Assembly: GCA_963814955.1 (NCBI GenBank)
Contig: CAWFEX010000015.1
Location: 558,001-622,000, forward strand
DNA length: 64,000 bases
Source: DATCJA01 sp963814955
GTDB lineage: Bacteria; Acidobacteriota; Vicinamibacteria; Vicinamibacterales; UBA2999
Direction: 5' to 3'
The position numbers were made by a program, and so were the translations under genes. Positions within the stretch are counted from its first letter, which is position 1. Each line of letters begins with the position of its first letter. The notes below the pieces were generated by a model. The model saw only the letters and a program-made list of their open reading frames with translations. It had not been told where the DNA came from and made no database searches. Below, piece by piece: positions 9,094 through 17,200 of the stretch.

Positions 9094-9117
9094 AGGCGGG
9101 TCGTTTCGGACCCGCCT
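9094..9117 (+). terminator. Hairpin terminator after the small membrane protein
   Basis: AGGCGGGTC (9094-9102) pairs perfectly with GACCCGCCT (9109-9117) around a six-base loop, eight bases after the stop codon. The U-run is weak (CGTTCA), so termination may be partial or factor-assisted. Confidence 0.65.
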
Positions 9118-9153
9118 CGTTCATCGGCAAACTGGCCCGGCTACCATTCAAGG

Positions 9154-10725
9154 ATGCTCCTTCAGGAGCTCGTGGCGACAAGCGCGAGCGTTGCGGAGGC
9201 CAGCGGTCGGCTGATCAAAATCGGCAGGCTGGCGACGCTGCTTCAGCGCCTGACGCCGGCAGAAGTCGACATTGCCATCGCGTTCCTCTCGGGTGAACCG
9301 CGGCAGGGACGAATCGGAATCGGTCCTTCGGCAATCCGTGAGGCGAGTACGCTCGTCAGTGCAGGCAGCTCTCCGCTGCACCTGCTCGAGGTGGACGAGG
9401 TCTTCGAGCGGATCTCGGCAACCACAGGTCGCGGTTCGCCTGCCGACCGCGTGCGGCTGCTTCGCGAGCTCCTGTCTCGAGCAAGCGCCAGCGAGCAGGA
9501 CTTCCTCACCCGGCTGCTCTTCGGCGAGCTCCGGCAGGGTGCGCTCGAAGGGGTGCTGATCGAGGCGGTGGCGCGCGCCGCCAACGTGCCGCCCGCCGCC
9601 GTTCGCCGGTCCGTGATGATGGCCGGCGCGCTGGCGCCGGTCGCGCATGCCGTTCTCGTGGAAGGCGAAGCGGGCCTCTCCCGCTTCACGGTGCAGATCT
9701 TCCGGCCGGTCCAGCCGATGCTGGCCGAGACCGCATCAGGCGTGGACGAGGCGTTGACCGACCTCGAGCAGGAAGTGGCACTCGAGTGGAAGCTCGATGG
9801 CGCCCGCATTCAGGTGCACAAGGCCGGCGACGAGATCAAGGTGTTTACGCGCAACTTGCGCGAGGTCACGCCCGCGGTGCCCGAAGTGGTCGAAGCGGCA
9901 CAGTTGCTCGGGGTCAACGAGGCGATTCTCGATGGCGAGGTCATCGCGCTGCGCCCTGATGAAACACCCCACACGTTCCAGCAGACGATGCAGCGGTTCG
10001 GGAGGAAGCTCGACGTCGATCGGCTGCGGGCGGAAGTTCCCTTGACGCCGTTCTTCTTCGACTGCCTCTATCTGGACGGCGCGTCCCTGATCGACCGGCC
10101 GCAGGCGGAACGCTTCGCGACGCTCGGCACCATCGCGCCTTCCGCGATCGTCCCGAGCCAGGTTCGACCGACCCGTGAAGAGGCGGCGGAATTTGTCGAA
10201 AAGGCGCTTGGCCGTGGCCACGAAGGGGTGATGGTGAAGGCGCTCGCCTCCGGCTATGCCGCGGGCCGCCGCGGCCGGCAGTGGCTGAAGATCAAGGTCG
10301 CCCGCACGCTCGATCTCGTCGTGCTCGCCGCCGAATGGGGTCACGGGCGGCGGAAAGGCTGGTTGAGCAATCTGCATCTCGGCGCGCGCGATCCGGTGAG
10401 CGGGGGGTTTGTCATGCTTGGAAAGACGTTCAAGGGAATGACGGACCAGATGCTCGCCTGGCAGACCGAGAAGCTGCTGCAGCTCGAAATCACCCGTGAC
10501 GCCTACACGGTGTATGTGCGGCCCGAGCTCGTCGTCGAGATTGCGTTCAACGATCTGCAGGAAAGCTCCCGCTACCCGGGCGGTCTGGCGCTGCGGTTCG
10601 CGCGCGTGAAGAGCTATCGCGCCGACAAGCCGGCCGCCGAGGCGGACGCCATCGACACCGTGCGCGACATCTATCGCCGAACGACGGGCCGCGAACCATC
10701 ACCTAGCCGTAGTGTCGGGCTTTAG
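9154..10725 (+). CDS. ATP-dependent DNA ligase, archaeal/LigB type
   Basis: The 523-residue enzyme seals nicks with ATP. Its order is a helical DNA-binding domain (residues 1 to about 185), the adenylation domain with motif I EWKLDGARIQVHK (active-site K213), motif III ILDGEV at about 258-263, motif IV HEGVMVKA and motif V QWLKIKVAR, and then a C-terminal OB fold. The N-terminal domain (LATLLQRLTPAEVDIAIAFL...GRIGIG) is the kind found in archaeal replicative ligases and actinobacterial LigB, not in LigD. Bacteria normally use NAD-dependent LigA for replication, so this is an extra repair ligase. The FEN1-type nuclease gene follows directly, separated only by an inverted repeat pair. Confidence 0.92.
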   Translation: MLLQELVATSASVAEASGRLIKIGRLATLLQRLTPAEVDIAIAFLSGEPRQGRIGIGPSAIREASTLVSAGSSPLHLLEVDEVFERISATTGRGSPADRVRLLRELLSRASASEQDFLTRLLFGELRQGALEGVLIEAVARAANVPPAAVRRSVMMAGALAPVAHAVLVEGEAGLSRFTVQIFRPVQPMLAETASGVDEALTDLEQEVALEWKLDGARIQVHKAGDEIKVFTRNLREVTPAVPEVVEAAQLLGVNEAILDGEVIALRPDETPHTFQQTMQRFGRKLDVDRLRAEVPLTPFFFDCLYLDGASLIDRPQAERFATLGTIAPSAIVPSQVRPTREEAAEFVEKALGRGHEGVMVKALASGYAAGRRGRQWLKIKVARTLDLVVLAAEWGHGRRKGWLSNLHLGARDPVSGGFVMLGKTFKGMTDQMLAWQTEKLLQLEITRDAYTVYVRPELVVEIAFNDLQESSRYPGGLALRFARVKSYRADKPAAEADAIDTVRDIYRRTTGREPSPSRSVGL

Positions 10726-10777
10726 CCGGCCAAGACTGTTTGGCGCCAAGGCCTGGTCCGGCTGAAGCCGGACACTA
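10710..10777. repeat. Inverted pair of REP-like repeats (copies 2 and 3)
   Basis: Copy 2 (10710-10732, beginning TAGTGTCGGGCTTTAGCC) and copy 3 (10754-10777, TGGTCCGGCTGAAGCC then GGACACTA) are near-perfect inverted copies of each other, separated by about 21 bases. Each unit is itself palindromic. This is the layout of a bacterial interspersed mosaic element. It fills most of the gap between the ligase and FEN1 genes, so it could affect mRNA stability or termination between them. Confidence 0.75.
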
Positions 10778-10798
10778 CGTACACTAAAGGACGGATCG

Positions 10799-11797
10799 AT
10801 GGGCGTCCTGCTCACGCCAATCGTCGTTAAGGAGACGATTGCCCTCGCCGATTTGCGCGGCAGGCGGCTGGCGGTGGACGCGAACGGGGAGCTGTACCAG
10901 TTTCTCGCCCTCATCCGGCTGGCCGACGGCACTCCCCTGAAGGATTCGCAAGGCCGCATCACCTCACATCTCTCGGGACTGTTCTATCGCACGACGCGGC
11001 TGGTTGCCGACTTCGCCCTGCAGATGGTGTTCGTCTTCGACGGCCGCCCGCCGGTGCAGAAGAGAGCCGAACTCGCGCGGCGTCGCGCCGTTCGCGAGCG
11101 CTACGAGGAGGAAGCCGCCGCCGCACGCCGTGCCGGCGACCTCGCGCAGGCGTACTCGAAATCGACGATGACGTCGCGGCTGACGCCGGACATGATCGCC
11201 GAGGCCAAGCAGTTGCTGGGGCTCATGGGGCTGCCGGCCGTTCAGGCGCCGTCGGAGGCCGAAGCCCAGGCGGCGCACATGGCACGGCGCGGCGACGTAT
11301 GGGCGGCGGCATCCAAGGACTACGATGCGCTGCTGTTCGGTGCCCCGCTTGTGGTCCGCTTCCTCACAATCTCAGGACGGGAATTCCTGCCCAGCCAGGG
11401 GACATCCCGGCCGATCACGCCGGAGGTCATCGACCTGCCGCGGATGCTCGACGCACTGGGCATCACCCGCGCGCAACTGATCGATCTCGGTCTGCTCGTC
11501 GGCACCGATTTTCATCCAGGCGTCAAAGGGATAGGGCCGAAGAAGGCGCTTGCCCTCGTGACGCGTTACGGCGCCATCGAGCGCATGCCCGCCGAGATTC
11601 ACGACGCATTCGGCCCGGATCTGGATCGGCTCCGGCAGATTTATCTCGAACCGGAAGTGCACGACGACTACAGCGTGGAATCGGGACGCTGCGATGTGGA
11701 CGGCGTGGTTCGCTTTCTTTGCGATGAGCATGCGTTCGGGCGCGAGCGCGTGATCGCCGCGCTCGAACGCGCATTCGGACCGGAGAAGCTCTTTTGA
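10799..11797 (+). CDS. Flap endonuclease, archaeal/eukaryal FEN1 type
   Basis: The 332-residue protein aligns over nearly its whole length with archaeal FEN1, not with the bacterial Pol I 5'-nuclease. The acidic metal ligands are present: D27 (LAVDANGELYQF), D81 (FVFDGRPP), E153 and E155 (QAPSEAEAQAA), D174 and D176 (ASKDYDALLFG) and D237 (VGTDFHPGVKGIG). RITSHLSGLFYRT and FLCDEHAF are also diagnostic. It should cut 5' flaps made during strand displacement. It ends at GPEKLF, without the C-terminal PCNA-binding QxxLxxFF segment, as expected in a cell that uses a beta clamp. It lies just after the archaeal-type ligase on the same strand. Horizontal origin from archaea is an inference. Confidence 0.93.
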   Translation: MGVLLTPIVVKETIALADLRGRRLAVDANGELYQFLALIRLADGTPLKDSQGRITSHLSGLFYRTTRLVADFALQMVFVFDGRPPVQKRAELARRRAVRERYEEEAAAARRAGDLAQAYSKSTMTSRLTPDMIAEAKQLLGLMGLPAVQAPSEAEAQAAHMARRGDVWAAASKDYDALLFGAPLVVRFLTISGREFLPSQGTSRPITPEVIDLPRMLDALGITRAQLIDLGLLVGTDFHPGVKGIGPKKALALVTRYGAIERMPAEIHDAFGPDLDRLRQIYLEPEVHDDYSVESGRCDVDGVVRFLCDEHAFGRERVIAALERAFGPEKLF

Positions 11798-11837
11798 CGG
11801 TGCGATCAGGGGAGTGTGTCTGGCGCGGGTCAGAGGA

Positions 11838-12431
11838 TCAGTAGCGCATACCCATCAGTTGCCAACCATCGTCGGACCGACGAAATGTTGCACTTCCCTG
11901 CCGTGGCTCCGAACTCTGGCCGAGCGCTGCTCCACCCGCAGTCGGCACGAACCGCCACGTAAATTCGGCACGGCGGATTGCCGGCTCCGGTTCCGGAAAG
12001 ATATCTGTCACCTCGACGAGCTCACGACGTGCCATCGCAATGTCCCAGCCGCCACCCCGTTCCTGGTGTTCAGGCCAATTCTCAGCCTTGCCTTTAGCTG
12101 TGAGCGTAATTCCAATGAGCGCACTGTTCTGGAGATAGGTCGTACGGCATTGCTCGGGAGTCGGTTGTCCCGAGAACCTGGTGACGAGGCCGGCTTCTTC
12201 CAGCAAGCGGTGTTGTCTGTCGGTCTGGGTGTCCTCGAGAAAACGAATCGGATACCTGGCGAAGTTTTTCTCGACGCAGCGTTCTCGAAACACTCTCGTG
12301 GAACCTACGGGACCGTTGACTCTGGCCGCAAGCGCCGTCGCTGCCTGTCGCCGACTCAGTTCCGAATTACTGCATGCGACAACGCCGATGAGCAGTATCC
12401 AGGTGATCGCGCTACGCAGACGCAGCTTCAT
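11838..12431 (-). CDS. Lipoprotein, uncharacterised
   Basis: The 197-residue product begins with a lipoprotein signal, MKLRLRSAITWILLIGVVAC, with a lipobox cysteine at about residue 20. The mature part has four cysteines or fewer and ends in a strand-rich piece (AEFTWRFVPTAGGAAL, FRRSDDGWQLMGMRY) that resembles NTF2-like or lipoprotein domains in which a final Trp-containing strand closes a sheet. No family is recognised. The upstream gene on this strand is another exported protein only 27 bases away, so the two are likely one operon lying between two DNA ligase loci. Confidence 0.6.
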   Translation of the reverse strand: MKLRLRSAITWILLIGVVACSNSELSRRQAATALAARVNGPVGSTRVFRERCVEKNFARYPIRFLEDTQTDRQHRLLEEAGLVTRFSGQPTPEQCRTTYLQNSALIGITLTAKGKAENWPEHQERGGGWDIAMARRELVEVTDIFPEPEPAIRRAEFTWRFVPTAGGAALGQSSEPRQGSATFRRSDDGWQLMGMRY

Positions 12432-12458
12432 TGCCCGCTTTTCTTCGGTTGCCGTCGG

Positions 12459-13169
12459 TCAGCGCGCGCCAGCGGGGCGTATCGGAGAGGTGTCCGCCTT
12501 CTGCGCATTCTCGACCTGGTCAATGTCGAGAGCCCGCAGCTGTGAACAGTGCGCATAGCCCACGCGCGGTCCAAAACGGAGGTCCTGAAATCGCAGCAAC
12601 ACCCAATCACTGGACCGCTCGATGACCATGAGCCCGACGCCCCTGGTCAACGTCGACAGCGGTTTCTCCATCGGGCGCGGTTCGATGTACACGGGGACAT
12701 CGGCGAGTGTGGCGACGTAGCGAATGAAATCCTCACGTGCGCACACATTATTCTCAGCTCTCGCTGGCGCGGCCACGCTAGCGACAGGCGGGCGGAGTTC
12801 TTCAGCCGGCGCCGGATCAGCAGGAATGGGCAATGGGCGCGACGGGGCCGCCGCAACAACTTCATCGACCAGGTTGGCCGTGGGTTCAGAGACCTTCGCT
12901 AGCGTAGCAGCCGCCGATGCGGCCCTTTGCCGGGTCTGCGGGGCTGGAGCCGGCTCGGCGACACTCACCTCACCCGTTACCGTGTCCAGGCGCAACACAC
13001 GTCCGTTTTTGTCTTTCGTAAGCTGGTACCTGGACTCACTTGGCGTACCGGAAGCGTTCGCTGTGTCTGATGGAAACCGAATGTTGCAGGCAACACCTGC
13101 ACACGCGCAGAGGATGACGGCAACTGCGGCAACGAGCGCACGGGCCAACGACATGTGAGGATCTCGCAT
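12459..13169 (-). CDS. Exported protein with a C-terminal SH3-like region
   Basis: The product (236 residues from ATG 13169, or 231 from ATG 13154) has a signal peptide with a cysteine at ILCACAGVACN, so it is a likely lipoprotein. A short KNGRVLRLDTVTGEV motif near residue 55 resembles the pattern of DUF4124-type or PQQ-like beta hairpins. A long Ala/Pro-rich linker follows. The C-terminal 90 residues (LMVIERSSDWVLLRFQDLRF...GYAHCSQL) resemble a bacterial SH3 domain. Such proteins usually bind peptidoglycan or act at the envelope. The function is not known. Confidence 0.6.
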   Translation of the reverse strand: MRDPHMSLARALVAAVAVILCACAGVACNIRFPSDTANASGTPSESRYQLTKDKNGRVLRLDTVTGEVSVAEPAPAPQTRQRAASAAATLAKVSEPTANLVDEVVAAAPSRPLPIPADPAPAEELRPPVASVAAPARAENNVCAREDFIRYVATLADVPVYIEPRPMEKPLSTLTRGVGLMVIERSSDWVLLRFQDLRFGPRVGYAHCSQLRALDIDQVENAQKADTSPIRPAGAR

Positions 13170-13284
13170 CGGGCGGTGCTCCAGGGTCTGTATTCAGCTG
13201 CAACACAGCGCAAGATCCGTGCGCGACTGGCCGGCACAACGACGTCACGTAAATCCGGGCAGATTCGCCGTCAGTTCGCTGGAA

Positions 13285-14313
13285 ATGGGCGTCGTCAGCC
13301 GACTAGAGTCTGCCCATGGCAAGACGCCACTGCGGGTTGCGGCTGGATTGATCACCTTGTCTCGCTCCTCTTCCCCTGCTTTCGTCGAACCCATGGCCGC
13401 CAAGGTTGTCCGTGCCCTGCCGGAGGGCAACGAGTGGCTTTACGAGGTGAAGTTCGATGGGTATCGCGCGCTGCTGCTGAAGAAGGGTGCGCGCGTCGAG
13501 ATTCGATCGCGAAACAACAAGACGCTGCACTACCCGGAAGTGGAAGCCGCGGCGATTCGACTCAAGGCTGACTTTATCGTGCTCGACGGTGAGATCGTCG
13601 CCGTAGACACGACCGGGCATCCGTCGTTTCAGGCGCTCCAACATCGAGCCGCCCACGCGAAGCACGCCATCGTCTTCTATGCCTTCGACGTATTGCATCT
13701 GGACGGAGAGGATCTGACCGGCCGCCTCCTCGAGGAACGACGCTCTCACTTGCCTGCGATCGTCAAGGGCTCAGGGATTCTGATCTCACAAGAGCTGCAG
13801 GGTTCTGCCGCGCAGGTCATCGCCGCCGTTCAAGGTCTTGGACTCGAGGGTGTCATCGCCAAACGGCGCGATTCCCGTTATGAACGCGGTCAGCGCAGTG
13901 GTGCATGGGTCAAGCTCAAACTCGATCGGCAACAGGAGCTCGTAATCGGCGGCTACCGACCGGGCAATCACGGTGTCGATGCCTTGCTCGTCGGCTACTA
14001 CGATCGGCGAACGCTACGGTTCGCGGGCAAGGTCCGGGCTGGATTTACGCCACGCCTCCGGCGTGACGTGTTCCGCGCGCTGGAGCTTCTTCACATCGCC
14101 ACGTGTCCCTTCGTCGACCTGCCCAATGCCAGAACGTCGCATTGGGGCGCAGGGGTTACGGCGGAGGAAATGGCCGACATGCAATGGGTGAAACCGAAGC
14201 TCGTGGCCCAGATCCGGTTTGTCGAGTGGACGGCGGATGGTGGTCTTCGCCACGCGGCATTCCTGGGACTCCGCGTTGACGTGGACGCCAAAAACGTACG
14301 ACGCGAGACATGA
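13285..14313 (+). CDS. ATP-dependent DNA ligase, LigD ligase-domain type
   Basis: The protein (342 residues from ATG 13285; the frame is open to 13219) holds only the ligase part of LigD. Motif I is YEVKFDGYRAL with the nucleotidyl-lysine, motif III FIVLDGEIVA, motif IV LEGVIAKRRDS and motif V AWVKLKLDR. An OB fold ends in WVKPKLVAQIRFVEW, typical of NHEJ ligases. The phosphoesterase and polymerase domains of LigD and the partner Ku are absent from the product and from this window. It may work with a distant Ku or in another repair path. It is quite different in domain layout from the ligase at 9154, so the two are not recent duplicates. Confidence 0.9.
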   Translation: MGVVSRLESAHGKTPLRVAAGLITLSRSSSPAFVEPMAAKVVRALPEGNEWLYEVKFDGYRALLLKKGARVEIRSRNNKTLHYPEVEAAAIRLKADFIVLDGEIVAVDTTGHPSFQALQHRAAHAKHAIVFYAFDVLHLDGEDLTGRLLEERRSHLPAIVKGSGILISQELQGSAAQVIAAVQGLGLEGVIAKRRDSRYERGQRSGAWVKLKLDRQQELVIGGYRPGNHGVDALLVGYYDRRTLRFAGKVRAGFTPRLRRDVFRALELLHIATCPFVDLPNARTSHWGAGVTAEEMADMQWVKPKLVAQIRFVEWTADGGLRHAAFLGLRVDVDAKNVRRET

Positions 14314-14414
14314 GCCGAGCAGGCGCGGTTGAAATCGGCGACGCGAGGCTTCGGACACGAAAACGACCGCAGACTCCTGATGTACACTCCGTGAGCGACA
14401 ACGAAAAGTAGCGG

Positions 14415-14442
14415 TGGACTCGTCCCCCGCTCGCACTATAAT
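14415..14442 (+). promoter_or_regulatory. Candidate sigma70-type promoter for the di-heme gene
   Basis: A perfect TATAAT lies at 14437-14442, 24 bases before the ATG at 14466. TGGACT at 14415-14420 is a poor but plausible -35 element with a 16-base spacer. This is a sequence match only. Confidence 0.4.
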
Positions 14443-14465
14443 GGCCCTTCCCGGGCGGTGACAGA

Positions 14466-15671
14466 ATGACATTGCGGTCCGGACGAACGGTACTTGCGGC
14501 CACCGGCATCGCCGTCGCCGGGCTGATCGGCGCGCTCACCACCGCGCGCACCGCCGCACAGGACAAGCCCCTCCTCTCAGACCAGGTCTTCAAGAACGTC
14601 CAGGTGCTCAAGGGCATTCCTGTGGACGATTTCCTCGGGACGATGGGCATCATGGCGGCCGCCCTGCAATTCGACTGCTCGGATTGCCACGTCAATGCCG
14701 GCACGGAGAAGGTGGATTGGGCGGCTGATACGCCGAGAAAGCAGATGGCGCGTGTGATGGTGACCATGGTGGCCACTATCAACAAGAACAACTTCGGCGG
14801 ACGCCAGCTCGTGACGTGCTGGACCTGTCATCGCAATCGCGACAAGCCATTGGTTACGCCGGTCATGGCGACGATCTATGGCACGCCCACGGTCGAACCC
14901 GACGACGTCATCGCGCCGGTTCCCGGGGCACCTTCCGCAGAGTCGATCCTGGACAAGTACATCGAGGCAGCCGGCGGCGCTCAGCGTCTGGCCGGCCTCA
15001 CGAGCTTTGTCGGCAAGGGGACGAGCGTCAGCTTCGGCGGATTCGGTGGCGGCGGCGACGTCGAGCTTGTGGCGCAAGCCCCGGACAAGCGGGCCACGAT
15101 CATCATCTTCAAGGAAGAGACCGGCCGTGGAGATCAGATCCGGGCCTATGACGGTCGCACGGGCTGGCTGAGGACGCCGCTCAACGTGCTGGGAGAGTTT
15201 CAGTTGACCGGGACGGATCTGGACGGGGCCAGAGTGGACGCGCAGTTGTCGTTCCCCGGGCAGATCAAGCAGATCCTCACGAATCTGCGTACCGGCCCGC
15301 CCACCACTATCGCGGATCTGCCGGCGCCGACCAGCCAGTCAGTGCTCCAGCAGGGTCTCGCCTCGGATCAGACTCACGTCGTGGATGTCGTCCAGGGAAC
15401 CGGACCGAGGGGCCTTCTGGTCACGCTGTACTTCGACAGGCAGAGCGGATTGCTGCTGCGAGAGCTGCGGTACGGCAACTCGCCCATCGGCCGCATTCCT
15501 ACGCAGATTGACTTCGCCGACTATCGTGACGTCAACGGCATCAAGATGCCGTTCCGAATCACGTTCGCGTGGCTGGACGGACGCGACTCCATCGTCCTGA
15601 ACAACATCACGACGAACGGTCCGATCGACGCGGCGAAGTTCGGTCGACCGGCGCCGCTCAAACCGCGTTGA
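14466..15671 (+). CDS. Di-heme cytochrome related to reaction-centre cytochrome c subunit
   Basis: The 401-residue exported protein starts with a signal segment (to about residue 31). Two c-type heme sites, CSDCH (C71-C74-H75) and CWTCH (C118-C121-H122), lie in a domain with FKNVQVLKGIPVDDFLGTMG, which is typical of the photosynthetic reaction-centre cytochrome c-like family found in many non-phototrophic acidobacteria. Reaction-centre cytochromes usually carry four hemes, so this is a short version. Residues about 160-400 form a separate lipid-carrier-like domain (YIEAAGGAQRLAGLTSF, PFRITFAWLDGRDSIVLNNI) similar to LolA/outer-membrane-lipoprotein-sorting folds. A periplasmic electron carrier role is likely; the partner is unknown. 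Confidence 0.82.
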   Translation: MTLRSGRTVLAATGIAVAGLIGALTTARTAAQDKPLLSDQVFKNVQVLKGIPVDDFLGTMGIMAAALQFDCSDCHVNAGTEKVDWAADTPRKQMARVMVTMVATINKNNFGGRQLVTCWTCHRNRDKPLVTPVMATIYGTPTVEPDDVIAPVPGAPSAESILDKYIEAAGGAQRLAGLTSFVGKGTSVSFGGFGGGGDVELVAQAPDKRATIIIFKEETGRGDQIRAYDGRTGWLRTPLNVLGEFQLTGTDLDGARVDAQLSFPGQIKQILTNLRTGPPTTIADLPAPTSQSVLQQGLASDQTHVVDVVQGTGPRGLLVTLYFDRQSGLLLRELRYGNSPIGRIPTQIDFADYRDVNGIKMPFRITFAWLDGRDSIVLNNITTNGPIDAAKFGRPAPLKPR

Positions 15672-15684
15672 CCGTTCTGCGGCC

Positions 15685-16089
15685 CTACTTCGGCGCCCCC
15701 TCCGCTTCGGACAACCCGAGGAAGAGCTTGCGGCCGTCAGCGAACACGATGTTTCTGCCGACGGCTTTCGTGGTGCCGTCCTTCGCCTGATAGCCCTCGA
15801 CCGTGATCTCGGTACCCGCGGGGAGCGACTCCTTCGTCAAGCCGAGCCTGTACAGGTTATTCGGACTGGCGCCTTCGATCATCCACGTGGCCACCTTGCC
15901 ATCAGGCCCTTTGACGTCAATGTGAATCCAGGAGTGCGGATTGGTCAGCTCCCATCTGACGACGGAGCCCTGCACCTTGATTGGCTTGTTCTGGTCGAAT
16001 TCCGCGGCAAACGCGTGATGCGCGCGCGCCGGCACCGCCACCAGAAGCAGGCCCACACCAGCAACGACAGCCAATAGGCTCGTTCTCAT
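15685..16089 (-). CDS. DUF6152 family periplasmic protein
   Basis: The 134-residue product has a signal peptide ending PARAHHAF, so the mature N-terminus starts close to the family's HH(A/S) signature. The core GSVVRWELTNPHSWIHIDVK carries the characteristic NPH motif. The rest is a small OB-like beta barrel (ITVEGYQAKDGTTKAVGRN). DUF6152 proteins are periplasmic and of unknown role. Here the gene is last in a minus-strand operon, nine bases after a WEG-family gene. A homologue at 24108 is fused to a WEG domain. Confidence 0.88.
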   Translation of the reverse strand: MRTSLLAVVAGVGLLLVAVPARAHHAFAAEFDQNKPIKVQGSVVRWELTNPHSWIHIDVKGPDGKVATWMIEGASPNNLYRLGLTKESLPAGTEITVEGYQAKDGTTKAVGRNIVFADGRKLFLGLSEAEGAPK

Positions 16090-16098
16090 GTGACACCT

Positions 16099-17127
16099 TC
16101 ACCTTTCTCTCTTCTGCGCCGGGTCCTGTTCGGCGACTCGCGCCCCGCGAAGAATGTTGGAGATCATGTTGTTGCCTTCGTGGCACGCCCACTCGTAGAC
16201 CGGCCCTTGCGTCTTCGTCCACGGAATCTCAGCGGTCCACGCTTTGGCCCACGTGGTCGGGTCTTCAGCGGTGAACTGATAAATCAGCATGTCGTCGGCG
16301 ACTCGCGTGAAACGTTCCACCAGATGCAGCTTCTCGCCGGACCCCTGGAAAGCGCTCAGGTTCGTGAAATTCGTGGTGTCGACGACCAGCGTGTTCCCTT
16401 CCCAGCGCCCCACTGAGTCGCCCTGATAGAAGCGGATGTTCTGCGGGACATGCGCGCGGCCATCGGTGGGGATGACGCGCGTGGAGTGGTTGGTCTCGCG
16501 AAGGATGGTCACGTATCCAGGTCCCTGCACAATCTGTATGAGGTTGCCCTCGTTGGCGCCAGGGATCAGAGGAATCCGCTCCTGGTTCAACAGAATGCAC
16601 CGCTCGCTCAACGGCCGGTTTTCGTGGCTGTCGAACTCGTGTCCCTTGTTCCTGGCGGCGCGCTCGGCGTTTCTCTTTTGTGCCTCCGGCAGAATGGGAG
16701 GCACCACGCCTTCCGGCCCGATGATGAGCGAGGTGCGCTTGTTGGCACCGAACCTCACCTTGGTGCGGTCAAACCCGTACAACTCGAGGTCGTACCGCAC
16801 CTCCTGCGGGTTCGCCGCTCCAAGATTGCCTTCTTCGCCAATGTCCCCCTGCCGGGCACGTTTCATCAGTTCGGCAAATTCCTGCTCGGTATAGAACTCT
16901 TTGCTTCCGAGCTCCTTGGGCCGCTGGAACGGCGTCACCGTATTGTCGGTGTAGATCCCCTGCAGGTCGGGCTTGCCATCAGCTGTTCGGGGCGGCGTCG
17001 ACGGCTTTGCGGCAGCCGTTGGCTTCGGCGCGGCCGATTGGGTCTGTCCGACGGCGGATGCCTGTGCAAGCAGCGCGATCACGCCGACCGCCAGCGCTGC
17101 AGTTGAAGCCAGTGAGCGACGGCTCAT
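16099..17127 (-). CDS. Secreted WEG-family protein (uncharacterised acidobacterial family)
   Basis: ATG 17127 follows AAAGGAGG and gives a clean signal peptide (to about VGQTQS). The 342-residue protein shows the family hallmarks: RTADGKPDLQGIYTDN at the mature N-terminus, RCILLNQERIPL with a conserved Cys, IVQGPGYVTILRETNHSTR, and VGRWEGNTLVVDTTNFTN, ending with YQFTAEDPTTWAKAW and an Asn-rich C-terminus (YEWACHEGNNMISNIL). These look like strands of a secreted all-beta domain. The function is unknown. Neighbours are another WEG gene upstream and DUF6152 nine bases downstream. Confidence 0.8.
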   Translation of the reverse strand: MSRRSLASTAALAVGVIALLAQASAVGQTQSAAPKPTAAAKPSTPPRTADGKPDLQGIYTDNTVTPFQRPKELGSKEFYTEQEFAELMKRARQGDIGEEGNLGAANPQEVRYDLELYGFDRTKVRFGANKRTSLIIGPEGVVPPILPEAQKRNAERAARNKGHEFDSHENRPLSERCILLNQERIPLIPGANEGNLIQIVQGPGYVTILRETNHSTRVIPTDGRAHVPQNIRFYQGDSVGRWEGNTLVVDTTNFTNLSAFQGSGEKLHLVERFTRVADDMLIYQFTAEDPTTWAKAWTAEIPWTKTQGPVYEWACHEGNNMISNILRGARVAEQDPAQKRER

Positions 17128-17162
17128 GAGAGCCTCCTTTTCGTACTGCTTACCTGTGTCCG

Positions 17163-17180
17163 CGCAGGCTGAAGCCTGCG
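17163..17180. repeat. Perfect 18-bp palindrome, REP-like
   Basis: CGCAGGCTGAAGCCTGCG is self-complementary apart from its centre and is followed by CTCTACGTAG. It lies in the 73-bp gap between two operon genes. It shares the GGCT-(n)-AGCC core and the following CTAC with the other REP-like repeats but has a different outer stem. Confidence 0.5.
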
Positions 17181-17200
17181 CTCTACGTAGTCGCTGCGCT

